Below are positions 8,242-17,400 of a stretch of 31,937 nucleotides of DNA, one piece after another. Position 1 is the first letter of the stretch; the number at the start of each line of letters is the position of its first letter. Source of the DNA: JAAYZM01 sp964510785 (GTDB lineage Bacteria > Actinomycetota > Actinomycetes > Actinomycetales > Cellulomonadaceae). Both the position numbers and the translations under genes were made by a program. The stretch is from the NCBI GenBank assembly GCA_964510785.1, contig CAZECM010000034.1:1-31937 (forward strand), in the 5' to 3' direction. Below the pieces are notes generated by a model. It searched no databases, was not told the DNA's origin, and was given only the letters and a program-made list of their open reading frames with translations.

Positions 8242-9879
8242 ATGGCGCACGAGGGGGGCGTGTTCAACCTCATCGACGAGCCGTGGATCGCGGTGCTGGA
8301 CCGCGACGGGCTCGTGGTCGAGTTGAGCCTGTCCGAGCTCTTCGAGCACGCCGAGTCGATCGACCAGATCGTCGGCGAGGTGCCGACCCAGCAGTTCGCG
8401 ATCCTGCGCCTACTCTTGGCGATCCTGCACCGGGCGACGGGCGGACCCAAGAGCCTCGAAGCGTGGATGACGTTGTACCGCGACTGGGCCCGCGCTGCGC
8501 AGTTCGCTACGTCGTACCTCGAGAGGTTTCGGCACCGGTTCGACCTGAGGCATCCCGCCGAGCCGTTCTTTCAGGTCGCGGACCTGCGGACCGCGAAGGG
8601 CGAGGTGTCTGGGCTCGAGAAGCTCATCGCGGACGTGCCCAACGGATCGCCGTACTTCACGACCCGACTCGGTCGTGGGTTGGAGCGGATCGGTTGGGCG
8701 GAGGCGGCGCGGTGGCTCGTCCACGTGCAGGCATTCGACACCAGCGGGATCCGCAGTGGCGCAGTGGGAGACCCTCGAGTAAAGGGTGGCAAGGGCTACC
8801 CCATCGGTCCGGCCTGGGCAGGTCAGCTGGGTGGCGTGTCGCTCGTCGGTACGAGCCTCGCCGAGACGCTCCTGCTCAACCTGGTGGTGCCGACGGAGAT
8901 CCAGGTTGAGACATCGGAGAGCGACCTGCCCCCGTGGGAACGCGAACAGTCGGATCAGTGTGCGGACGAGAGCCACGGAGGCGAGCCACGCGGGTTCGTC
9001 GATCTGTACACCTGGCAGGCACGTCGAGTGCGACTCGCCGGAGACGACGACGGTGTCACGGGCGTGCTGATCGCCCAGGGCGACCGTGCCGCGCCCCAGA
9101 ACCGCTACGTGTTCGAGCCCATGTCCGCGTGGCGTTTCAGCGAGCCGCAGACAAAGAAGGCAGGCGTACCGACCTACATGCCCCGGGAGCACCAAGCGGA
9201 GCGACAGTTCTGGCGCGGGCTCGAGGGCGTCATCCCCCACTCCGAGACTGAGCCCTCGAGCTCGGGACCTCGCCGAAGCCTCCAGCCCGGCGTCGTACAG
9301 TGGGCAGTCCGGGTGCGCGAACGTACGGGCCTGCTCGAGGGAGTAGTGCGACTGCGTGCCACTGGTGTCGAGTACGGTCCCCAGAACTCGACCTTTGCCG
9401 AGATTATCGACGACGAGCTTCTGCTTGCAGCGGACATCCTGGCGGACGACGCCCTTGCTCGGTGCGTGATCGACGCCGTGGCGTCGGCCGAGTCGGGTGT
9501 TCGCACTCTGGTGCAGCTCGCGAGGAACGTCGCGCGCGCCAGCGGGGGCTCGCCGGACGACGACGGGCCGGGAGACCGTGCCCGCGAGCGCGTCTACTCA
9601 GAGCTCGACGCGGAGTTCCGTTCCTGGCTGGCCGGCCTCACGTCGGGGTCGGACCGGCGGGCGGAGTCGACCGAGTGGCAGCGCATGGTCCGCGAGCGAC
9701 TGTACCGACTCAGCCGCCAGACTATCGGTCAAGCTGGACCGGCGGCGTGGGTAGGTCGCACGGTGCACGGGAACCATCTCGATCTCGGACGCGCCGACGC
9801 GTGGTTCCAAAACGCACTCGGGAAGGCGCTGCCGCTGGCCTCCTTGACGGATCAAGGAAGTGAGGGGAACGATGAGTGA
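8242..9879 (+). CDS. cas8e: Cas8e (CasA/Cse1), Cascade large subunit
   Basis: A 545-residue protein beginning MAHEGGVFNLIDEPWI, the typical opening of Cse1, which recognises the PAM and recruits Cas3. GGAG at 8233-8236 lies 5 bases before the ATG at 8242; an in-frame ATG at 8224, abutting the cas3 stop, is possible but lacks a binding site. Family features include the QQFAILRLLLAILHRA helix, HPAEPFFQV, a GGKGYPIGPAW stretch and a helical C-terminal half. Length is close to the E. coli protein (502) with modest insertions. Its last 8 bases overlap cas11, pointing to translational coupling inside a single cas transcript. Confidence 0.94.
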   Translation: MAHEGGVFNLIDEPWIAVLDRDGLVVELSLSELFEHAESIDQIVGEVPTQQFAILRLLLAILHRATGGPKSLEAWMTLYRDWARAAQFATSYLERFRHRFDLRHPAEPFFQVADLRTAKGEVSGLEKLIADVPNGSPYFTTRLGRGLERIGWAEAARWLVHVQAFDTSGIRSGAVGDPRVKGGKGYPIGPAWAGQLGGVSLVGTSLAETLLLNLVVPTEIQVETSESDLPPWEREQSDQCADESHGGEPRGFVDLYTWQARRVRLAGDDDGVTGVLIAQGDRAAPQNRYVFEPMSAWRFSEPQTKKAGVPTYMPREHQAERQFWRGLEGVIPHSETEPSSSGPRRSLQPGVVQWAVRVRERTGLLEGVVRLRATGVEYGPQNSTFAEIIDDELLLAADILADDALARCVIDAVASAESGVRTLVQLARNVARASGGSPDDDGPGDRARERVYSELDAEFRSWLAGLTSGSDRRAESTEWQRMVRERLYRLSRQTIGQAGPAAWVGRTVHGNHLDLGRADAWFQNALGKALPLASLTDQGSEGNDE

Positions 9880-10552
9880 GCTCAGTAGTGCGGCGCCTCG
9901 AGAGCAGTCGGGGATGGGCAAGGCTGCCGTCGGGAGGTTCGTCGAAGGGCGACTTCAGCGGCTCCTCGGGGCGTCGGGACGGGGGAGCAGCGCGGCGCGT
10001 GCGACGCTGGCCAGTCTGCGCCGCGCCGTGGCGCGGGACGTCGGCAGCGTCCCGGAGATCTGGGGCATTACGCTCGACGGCGCGCCGGGGGACCCCCGCA
10101 GTGATGCACCGACGGCCGAGGAGACGGCGATTCACTCGGCCCTGACCCTCTACGCGGTCCACCAGCAGTCCAGGAGCGAACCGATGCACCGGCGAGGTAT
10201 CGGTCTCGGACAGGCCGTCCGGCGCCTAGAGGTCCAGGTGGCTGCACCGGGCGCGAGCGAAGTGAGCCCGGTACGCCGCCGGTTCGACGCTCTCGCAACA
10301 TCGGTGAACGTGACCGAGGCGCGTCACCATCTTCGGGGTCTGGTCGACCAGATGAGCGCCAAGGGTGTGGCGCTGGACTACGCGGCCCTCGCCGAGGATC
10401 TCTTCGATCTGCAGTTCCCGCAGCGCGCATCGACGGTGCGACTGCGGTGGGCGCGCCAGTACTACCGGATAGCTCACGGTGACGGGGACACCGAGACCAG
10501 CACCCCCGAGCAGGGCAGCACAGACGTCGCAACCCAGGAGGAAGACGAATGA
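9872..10552 (+). CDS. cas11: Cas11 (CasB/Cse2), Cascade small subunit
   Basis: A 226-residue, helix-rich, basic protein that fits Cse2: GKAAVGRFVEGRLQRLL at the start, LRRAVARDVGSVPEIW, then AIHSALTLYAVHQQS, and near the end FDLQFPQRASTVRLRWARQYYR. Cse2 dimers form the belly of Cascade and hold the displaced strand. It is longer than the E. coli protein (about 160), with an acidic, disordered-looking tail after residue 205. The ATG at 9872 follows GAGGGG at 9862-9867 and lies inside the end of cas8e. The stop overlaps the cas7e start (ATGA). Identification rests on position and sequence style, both strong. Confidence 0.93.
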   Translation: MSELSSAAPREQSGMGKAAVGRFVEGRLQRLLGASGRGSSAARATLASLRRAVARDVGSVPEIWGITLDGAPGDPRSDAPTAEETAIHSALTLYAVHQQSRSEPMHRRGIGLGQAVRRLEVQVAAPGASEVSPVRRRFDALATSVNVTEARHHLRGLVDQMSAKGVALDYAALAEDLFDLQFPQRASTVRLRWARQYYRIAHGDGDTETSTPEQGSTDVATQEEDE

Positions 10553-11679
10553 CCAGGTTCTACGTGGATGTCCACGTCATCCAGACCGTACCTCCTAGCA
10601 ACGTGAACCGGGACGACACCGGCAGCCCCAAGACCGCCGTCTACGGCGGCGTTCGACGGGCGCGCGTGTCCAGCCAGGCATGGAAGCGCGCGACCCGGCT
10701 CGACTTCGAGAACTCCCTCGACGGCAGCGAGCTCGGCGTCCGCACGAAGAGGCTTGTCGAGATCGTCGCCGACGAGATCCGCGGTCTCGACACCGCCGTC
10801 GAGTCGGACGTGGCGCAGACCACTGCCAAGGAGATTCTCGACAAGGGCGGCATCACCGTGAAGCCGTCCAAGGGTGGAGGTCCGGACGAGGCGGGCTATC
10901 TCGTCTTTCTCTCGCGACTCCAGATCGCCGCGCTCGCGGAGTTGGCGCTGGACGGCCTACGTGGCGAGGGCGTCAAGTTGATCGATCGGAAGACGATCCA
11001 GGCCGTCCTCAAGGACAAGAACTCTGTCGACCTCGCGCTGTTCGGGCGGATGGTGGCCGACGTCAGTGACCTCAACGTCGACGCGGCAGCCCAGGTTGCG
11101 CACGCCATCTCGGTCCATGCAGTGGAGACGGAGTACGACTACTTCACCGCCGTGGACGACCACAAGCAGCAGGACGCCGACGAGGACGCGGGGGCCGGGA
11201 TGATCGGCACAGTCGAGTTCAACTCCTCGACTCTGTACCGGTACGCGACGGTGAACGTCGAGGGTCTGCTCGCGAACCTCGGGGACGCGGTGGCGACCCG
11301 TAGGGCCGTCGAGGCCTTCGTCCGGTCGTTCGTCCGTGCACTTCCTACCGGGAAGCAGAACACCTTCGCGAATCGAACGCTGCCGGACGCCGTCGTCGTC
11401 GTCGTTCGCAACGACCAGCCCGTGAACTGGGTGGGAGCCTTCGAAACCCCGGTCCCCACCGGGGTGGAGGGCGGCCGGGTCGGCGAAGCCGTGGTGCGGC
11501 TCGTCGCTCACGCGCAGGATCTGGCGAGCGCGTTCGGCACCGGCGCATCTACCGCTTGGGTCAGCGGTGTGGGTTCGCGCACCGCCCCGCTCGACGAGCT
11601 TGGTACAAGGACACCCTTCGACGAACTCGTCGACCAGCTCGGTGACCATGTGTCGGAGCGCCTCGGAGTCTCGGCGTGA
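10549..11679 (+). CDS. cas7e: Cas7e (CasC/Cse4), Cascade backbone
   Basis: A 376-residue RAMP protein, six copies of which would coat the spacer part of the crRNA. The N-terminus is characteristic: VDVHVIQTVPPSNVNRDD, then GSPKTAVYGGVRRARVSSQAWKRATR. Further blocks are AHAISVHAVETEYDYFTAVDD, the MIGTVEFNSSTLYRYATVN strand and ALPTGKQNTFANRTLPD. The size is normal (E. coli 363). The ATG overlaps the cas11 stop by four bases and the stop TGA overlaps the GTG of cas5e, so translation is coupled on both sides. No anomalies are seen. Confidence 0.96.
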   Translation: MTRFYVDVHVIQTVPPSNVNRDDTGSPKTAVYGGVRRARVSSQAWKRATRLDFENSLDGSELGVRTKRLVEIVADEIRGLDTAVESDVAQTTAKEILDKGGITVKPSKGGGPDEAGYLVFLSRLQIAALAELALDGLRGEGVKLIDRKTIQAVLKDKNSVDLALFGRMVADVSDLNVDAAAQVAHAISVHAVETEYDYFTAVDDHKQQDADEDAGAGMIGTVEFNSSTLYRYATVNVEGLLANLGDAVATRRAVEAFVRSFVRALPTGKQNTFANRTLPDAVVVVVRNDQPVNWVGAFETPVPTGVEGGRVGEAVVRLVAHAQDLASAFGTGASTAWVSGVGSRTAPLDELGTRTPFDELVDQLGDHVSERLGVSA

Positions 11680-12389
11680 CGTCGCTCGCCCTTCGACTCG
11701 CGGGGCCCCTGCAGTCGTGGGGGGCCTCGAGCCGTTTCGTCCGCCGGAGTACGGAACCTTGGCCGACGAAGAGCGCCGTTTTCGGCCTGTTGGCTGCTGC
11801 CATGGGCCGACGCCGAACCGATCCGATAGAGGACTTGCTCGGCCTACGGTTCGGTGTACGAGTCGACCAAGGGGGTGAGTTGCTCAGAGACTTCCAGACC
11901 GCGCGGTCTCTGGACGGCTCTCGCACGATGCCGCTCTCCTACCGCTTCTACCTGTCGGACGCGGTGTTCCTGGCGGTCGTGGAAGGGGACGGCGAGCTGA
12001 TCGAGGCCGTGGAGACGGCGCTGCGGGCACCCGCGTTCCCGCTCTATCTCGGGCGCCGGTCGTGCCCGCCAGCTGGCAGATACCTCCTCGGCACACGCGA
12101 CCTCCCACTCTTCGACGTCCTGAGATCGGAGCCGTGGCAGGCGTCGGGGCATCACGCAGCACGAAGCGGGGCTGGTCCGGTGCAGCTCGACGTCGTCGTC
12201 GATGCCGACGTCGTCCCGGTCGACCACGCCGAACAGCGCGTCTCGTTGACGGCGCGGGACGAGCCCGTCTCGTACGACCCGGAGCTTCGCGAGTACGGCT
12301 GGCGCAGGCTCGTGCGTACCCGTGTGACGCTGGTGCGTGACAGTGGGGACGCCGAACGGCACGACCCGATGGCGATCGTGGGTGGCTGA
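11676..12389 (+). CDS. cas5e: Cas5e (CasD), crRNA 5'-handle-binding subunit
   Basis: A 237-residue RAMP protein starting at a GTG that overlaps the cas7e stop. It opens with LALRLAGPLQSWGASSRFVRRSTEPWPTKSAV (residues about 4-35), the classic Cas5e strand followed by the SxxP..KS/FGLLAAAMG segment, and contains YRFYLSDAVFLAVVEG and FPLYLGRRSCPPAGRY, all typical of the family. In Cascade it binds the 8-nt crRNA 5' handle next to Cas8e. The length is usual (E. coli 224). Only three bases separate it from cas6e. Confidence 0.95.
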   Translation: MTSLALRLAGPLQSWGASSRFVRRSTEPWPTKSAVFGLLAAAMGRRRTDPIEDLLGLRFGVRVDQGGELLRDFQTARSLDGSRTMPLSYRFYLSDAVFLAVVEGDGELIEAVETALRAPAFPLYLGRRSCPPAGRYLLGTRDLPLFDVLRSEPWQASGHHAARSGAGPVQLDVVVDADVVPVDHAEQRVSLTARDEPVSYDPELREYGWRRLVRTRVTLVRDSGDAERHDPMAIVGG

Positions 12390-12392
12390 GTC

Positions 12393-13052
12393 GTGTACCT
12401 GACGAAGATGGAGATCAACGGCGCACGCCGAGGAGCACGATTCTTGATTGGGTCTCCCCAGGCCATGCACGCTGCGGTGCTCGCCGGATTCGGCCCGGGG
12501 GGTGCCGGGCGCCCTCTGTGGCGCCTCGACCAGCACGACCACGACATCGCGCTGTACATGTTGAGCGAGGTCGAGCCGGACCTGACACACCTAGTTGAGC
12601 AGGCCGGATGGCCTACGACGCGAACATGGCAGACCCGCGACTACTCAGGCGTGCTCGGTTCCCTCGCGCACGGGCAGGAGTACGGTTTCAGGCTCACCGC
12701 GAACCCCACCCACTCCGTACGACTTCGTGAGGGCGCGCGTTCTCAACGAGTCGGCCACGTCACCGTGGCGCAGCAGACCACCTGGCTACTCGAACGCGCC
12801 GAGCGACTCGGACTTGACCTCGGAACGCAGGACGAGCCGCGGTTCGGGGTCGTGCAACGAGCGACGAGGAGCTTTCGACGTGAAGGGCGTACGGTGACCA
12901 TCAGCACGGCGACGTTCGAGGGGACACTGCGGGTTGCCGACGAGGTGGCTGCTCGTATCGCGATAGCTCAAGGGATCGGACCGGCCAAGGCCTACGGCTG
13001 CGGACTGCTCACCCTGGCGCCTCTTGCCCCCGCGGGTCACCCGCCGACATGA
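12393..13052 (+). CDS. cas6e: Cas6e (CasE/Cse3), pre-crRNA endonuclease
   Basis: A 219-residue RAMP endonuclease that cuts each repeat at the base of its hairpin and remains bound to the 3' stem. A histidine at residue 26 (PQAMHAAV) is at the same position as the general acid/base His26 of the Thermus thermophilus enzyme. The C-terminal glycine-rich loop GIGPAKAYGCGLLTLA is the RNA-binding signature. The translation starts at GTG 12393, three bases after the cas5e stop, and ends overlapping the cas1 ATG. The repeat in this locus has the 7-bp stem and GNRA-type loop that such an enzyme needs. Confidence 0.95.
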   Translation: MYLTKMEINGARRGARFLIGSPQAMHAAVLAGFGPGGAGRPLWRLDQHDHDIALYMLSEVEPDLTHLVEQAGWPTTRTWQTRDYSGVLGSLAHGQEYGFRLTANPTHSVRLREGARSQRVGHVTVAQQTTWLLERAERLGLDLGTQDEPRFGVVQRATRSFRREGRTVTISTATFEGTLRVADEVAARIAIAQGIGPAKAYGCGLLTLAPLAPAGHPPT

Positions 13053-13990
13053 GAGCCGGGCCGCCGCCGCCCAAGGTGCACGAGCTTGCACGGGTTCAGG
13101 ACCGCACCACTTTCCTTTACCTCGAGCACGCGGTCGTCCACCGGGACGGGAATGCCCTGACGGCACGCGACGAGCGTGGCACGGTCCACATCCCGGCGGC
13201 GTCGCTCGCCGCGTTGATGCTTGGTCCTGGTACGAGCGTGAGCCACCAAGCGATGGTGCTCATGGCTGAGTGCGCCTCCACCGTGGTGTGGGTCGGGGAG
13301 AAGGGCGTGCGCTACTACGCCCACGGCCGGACACTCGCTCGTGGGACACGACTCCTCGAAACTCAGGCTCGAATGGTGTCGAGTCGCGCCGAGCGGATCG
13401 CGGTGGCGCGCGCCATGTACGCGATGCGATTCCCGGACGAGGACGTCTCAAGCCTCACGATGCAGCAACTCCGAGGTCGGGAGGGCGCACGAGTGAAGCG
13501 CGCCTATCGTGAGAACGCCGAACGGACGGGAGTGAGGTGGGCGAGACGGGACTACCGTCCCGACGACTTTGACTCGTCCGACACGATCAACCAAGCGCTC
13601 TCTGCGGCCCACAGTGCCCTATACGGCCTGGTTCATGCGGTAGTCGTTGCCCTTGGGTGCTCGCCCGGTCTCGGGTTCGTGCACACTGGCCACGACCGGT
13701 CCTTCGTGTACGACGTTGCTGACCTCTACAAGGCTGAGACCTCTATACCTGTCGCCTTCGACGTTGCGGCCGAGAGCGTGCTCGACGTTGGGTCGGCGAC
13801 ACGGCGAGCTATGCGTGACGGCATGTTCAGGCAGAGGGTGATCGAGCGCTGTGTCGCGGACATTCGCGCACTGCTAGGTAGCGGTGAGTTGGCAGACGAG
13901 GACGGCGTTGGTGCGAATGTGGTCGCGTTGTGGGACGCAGGTGTAGGCGCGGTTGTCGGTGGGCGCAACTACGAGGATGTGGACTGGTGA
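13049..13990 (+). CDS. cas1: Cas1 integrase, type I-E
   Basis: A 313-residue integrase subunit that inserts new spacers together with Cas2. The metal-binding residues of E. coli Cas1 (E141, H208, D218, D221) have exact counterparts with a uniform shift of four: E145 (GREGARVKRAY), H212 (FVHTGHDRSF), D222 and D225 (YDVADLYK). The N-terminal beta domain and the ARGTRLLETQARM stretch are also typical. The protein therefore looks catalytically intact, supporting an array that could still grow. Its ATG overlaps the cas6e stop and its stop overlaps the cas2 GTG. Confidence 0.97.
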   Translation: MRAGPPPPKVHELARVQDRTTFLYLEHAVVHRDGNALTARDERGTVHIPAASLAALMLGPGTSVSHQAMVLMAECASTVVWVGEKGVRYYAHGRTLARGTRLLETQARMVSSRAERIAVARAMYAMRFPDEDVSSLTMQQLRGREGARVKRAYRENAERTGVRWARRDYRPDDFDSSDTINQALSAAHSALYGLVHAVVVALGCSPGLGFVHTGHDRSFVYDVADLYKAETSIPVAFDVAAESVLDVGSATRRAMRDGMFRQRVIERCVADIRALLGSGELADEDGVGANVVALWDAGVGAVVGGRNYEDVDW

Positions 13991-14376
13991 CTGTCATCAT
14001 CTTGACGGCGTGCACGTCAGGACTGCGTGGACTGTTGACCAGGTGGCTGATGGAGCTTGCGCCCGGCGTGTTCGTCGGTGTCGTAAGTGCTCGCGTCCGA
14101 GGGATGCTCTGGGAACGCATCGCAGAACAGATCGGTGCGGGCAAGGGGCTGCTCGTCTACTCAGTGCGATCGGAGCAACGACTTGCCTTCGAGACGCTGA
14201 ACCACGACTGGGTGCCGACGGATTTTGGTGGTCACACGCTCATGGTTCGCCCGGCAGAGGGTGGGCGCGGCGACGGCCGTGGTACTTCGGGGCGACCACC
14301 CGAGAGTTGGAGTGTTGCGGCTCGGCGACGTAGGTTCGGCCGTGATATCGAGCAGGTGAGACGCACGACGAACTGA
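13987..14376 (+). CDS. cas2: Cas2e with a basic C-terminal extension
   Basis: A 129-residue protein, start GTG 13987 overlapping the cas1 stop. The ferredoxin-like core has the Cas2e pattern: MTVIILTACTSGLRGLLTRWL, APGVFVGVVSARVRGMLWERI, GKGLLVYSVRSEQRLAFETL, then a WVPTDFGGHTLM ending. E. coli Cas2 is 94 residues; here about 30 further residues follow, rich in Arg and Gly (GRGDGRGTSGRPP, ARRRRFGRDIEQVRR). This tail is too short for the DnaQ-like domain fused to some Cas2e proteins. It may bind DNA or be a lineage feature. The gene ends 66 bases before the first repeat. Confidence 0.94.
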   Translation: MTVIILTACTSGLRGLLTRWLMELAPGVFVGVVSARVRGMLWERIAEQIGAGKGLLVYSVRSEQRLAFETLNHDWVPTDFGGHTLMVRPAEGGRGDGRGTSGRPPESWSVAARRRRFGRDIEQVRRTTN

Positions 14377-14442
14377 GCGTCGATGTTGAGCTGAGTGATG
14401 CAGTCCGGGGTGGAAACTGTCTATAGTTGCTGGTCAGTAAGT
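14377..14442 (+). promoter_or_regulatory. CRISPR leader
   Basis: The 66 bases between the cas2 stop and the first repeat are clearly lower in GC than the neighbours, the last third most of all (GGAAACTGTCTATAGTTGC). TATAGT at 14422-14427 could be the -10 box for the array transcript; no good -35 box is seen. The repeats read in the same sense as the E. coli type I-E repeat, so this side is the leader end and the newest spacers should be here. It is short compared with many leaders, so signals may extend into cas2. Confidence 0.7.
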
Positions 14443-17400
14443 GTGCTCCCCGCGCGAGCGGGGATGAGCCGGCTGTGGTTGCGGTGAACACCCCGGGGTT
14501 CGCGTGCTCCCCGCGCGAGCGGGGATGAGCCGTGTCCTGAGTGCGGTCTCGTAGAGGCCCTGTACGTGCTCCCCGCGCGAGCGGGGATGAGCCCGCGCGC
14601 CCCCGCTTGGGGGTGTCCTCCGGTGCGTGCTCCCCGCGCGAGCGGGGATGAGCCGCTCGAGTGGCAGTTCCTCATGCGGCAGTGGTAGTGCTCCCCGCGC
14701 GAGCGGGGATGAGCCGTGCCCTCGCGCAACCTTCTTGGCCTGCTCTGAGTGCTCCCCGCGCGAGCGGGGATGAGCCGCGAAAGCCGCCGTCCGGGCGGAC
14801 TGGCGGCTTGTGCTCCCCGCGCGAGCGGGGATGAGCCGCGCTCGTGGCGAGCAAGCCCAACCCTCGCTACGTGCTCCCCGCGCGAGCGGGGATGAGCCCA
14901 CGGGCGCACGACGTACACTGCCGATCACGACGTGCTCCCCGCGCGAGCGGGGATGAGCCGGATCACGCAATGTCTCGACAGACAGTGGCCGAGTGCTCCC
15001 CGCGCGAGCGGGGATGAGCCGCCGGGGTCGGCGACCACGGGCAGTCCTGACAGGTGCTCCCCGCGCGAGCGGGGATGAGCCGCGCTCGCACTCATCGAGT
15101 CGGGTGCCGCTGACGTGCTCCCCGCGCGAGCGGGGATGAGCCGCCCGACGTGCTCGCCCCGCAGTCCGGCACCGTGTGCTCCCCGCGCGAGCGGGGATGA
15201 GCCGGAGTTACCGCCATGGGTTCTACCCGCATCAAGGTGCTCCCCGCGCGAGCGGGGATGACCCCGGTTCGTCACAGGCAACCGTCCCATTCGGTTCGTG
15301 CTCCCCGCGCGAGCGGGGATGAGCCGCGCCCGCTGACAGCAGACGGCGGGCCGTCGAAGTGCTCCCCGCGCGAGCGGGGATGAGCCGCAGACGGTCCACG
15401 ATCGTATCGGACGCATTCCGTGCTCCCCGCGCGAGCGGGGATGAGCCGTACAAGAAGGTCACCCCCGGCGTCGAGGGCATGTGCTCCCCGCGCGAGCGGG
15501 GATGAGCCCGAACAGGGGCGCACGTACAGCGCCGATCACGAGTGCTCCCCGCGCGAGCGGGGATGAGCCGCACCACCAGCCGACGCCGTGGGAGCGGCCC
15601 GGGTGCTCCCCGCGCGAGCGGGGATGAGCCGTCCTGGACGGTGAGTTCCTTGAGGGCGTCGGAGTGCTCCCCGCGCGAGCGGGGATGAGCCGATCGCCTT
15701 CGCGGCTGCCTCGATGCGGGGGTCGTGCTCCCCGCGCGAGCGGGGATGAGCCCAAGAAGAGCGGCCTGGTGCGCTACTGCAAGACGTGCTCCCCGCGCGA
15801 GCGGGGATGAGCCGGGCCTGCCCGCCCACGACGCGACCACCATCGCGTGCTCCCCGCGCGAGCGGGGATGAGCCTCCGCCGCCAGACATCCCCGAAGCGA
15901 GCATCCGGTGCTCCCCGCGCGAGCGGGGATGAGCCGCCGGCCCATATGAGCAGCCCTCCAGCGCCGATGTGCTCCCCGCGCGAGCGGGGATGAGCCGTCG
16001 GCGACGGTGTGGTTCGGCTCGGCAGCCCACGTGCTCCCCGCGCGAGCGGGGATGAGCCCATGGCGACGCCCATGACGACGGCGGCGACGTAGTGCTCCCC
16101 GCGCGAGCGGGGATGAGCCCTACGGCGAGCGTCAGCAGCTCCGAGAGATCACGTGCTCCCCGCGCGAGCGGGGATGAGCCGTGCCCCTGAACCACGTGCA
16201 CCAGCCGCTCCCGGTGCTCCCCGCGCGAGCGGGGATGAGCCGATGCGCGACGCAGCGCGCAACGGGCTACCGCGGTGCTCCCCGCGCGAGCGGGGATGAG
16301 CCGAACATTCACCACCCCACCCACAGGGGCTGACAGTGCTCCCCGCGCGAGCGGGGATGAGCCGAACCACCACGCCCAGGAAGCGCAGCTCAAGGGGTGC
16401 TCCCCGCGCGAGCGGGGANNNNNNNNNNACCGTAAGCACCCCGCATCACGCGGGGGTGCTCCCCGCGCGAGCGGGGATGAGCCCGCCGACTCCATGGCCT
16501 TCGCCGCTGCCGTCGAGTGCTCCCCGCGCGAGCGGGGATGAGCCGCGTTACGAGTCGAAGGGCGCCGTCGCGGTGCTGTGCTCCCCGCGCGAGCGGGGAT
16601 GAGCCCGCCCAGGGCACCTACGAGGCGGCCTAGGCCGCGTGCTCCCCGCGCGAGCGGGGATGAGCCGATCCCCGGAGCACACTGGCGCCCCATCAGCGTG
16701 TGCTCCCCGCGCGAGCGGGGATGAGCCGGTGCTCTCGACGTCGGCCCTCACCCCGACCGGGTGCTCCCCGCGCGAGCGGGGATGAGCCGCACCACCAACA
16801 CGGTCCCCACCAGCCGCCAACGTGCTCCCCGCGCGAGCGGGGATGAGCCGAACCGACCATCGGACCCGAGCGGCGCCGGGAGGTGCTCCCCGCGCGAGCG
16901 GGGATGAGCCGATGCGGCCCGGGCCTTGGGGGACGAGGACAAGGTGCTCCCCGCGCGAGCGGGGATGAGCCCTGGTCAACCTTGTGAGGTTGGTTGAAGA
17001 GTTGGTGCTCCCCGCGCGAGCGGGGATGAGCCGGCGTGGGAGAAGTGGGCGACCGCGGACGGCAAGTGCTCCCCGCGCGAGCGGGGATGAGCCGTAGGCG
17101 GTGATGCGCCCGTACGGTGACTCACCGTGCTCCCCGCGCGAGCGGGGATGAGCCCAGGGCGGCGTTGCCGATGTGCTGCCACCGTGTGTGCTCCCCGCGC
17201 GAGCGGGGATGAGCCGGTCTGCCCCGGTGACGCACGCATCAACCAAATGTGCTCCCCGCGCGAGCGGGGATGAGCCTGAGAAGGACGGTGCGGGTCACCT
17301 GGTGCGCTCGTGCTCCCCGCGCGAGCGGGGATGAGCCCGTGTCCCCTGACGCCCAGGTCCACGGTGCCGTGTGCTCCCCGCGCGAGCGGGGATGAGCCGA

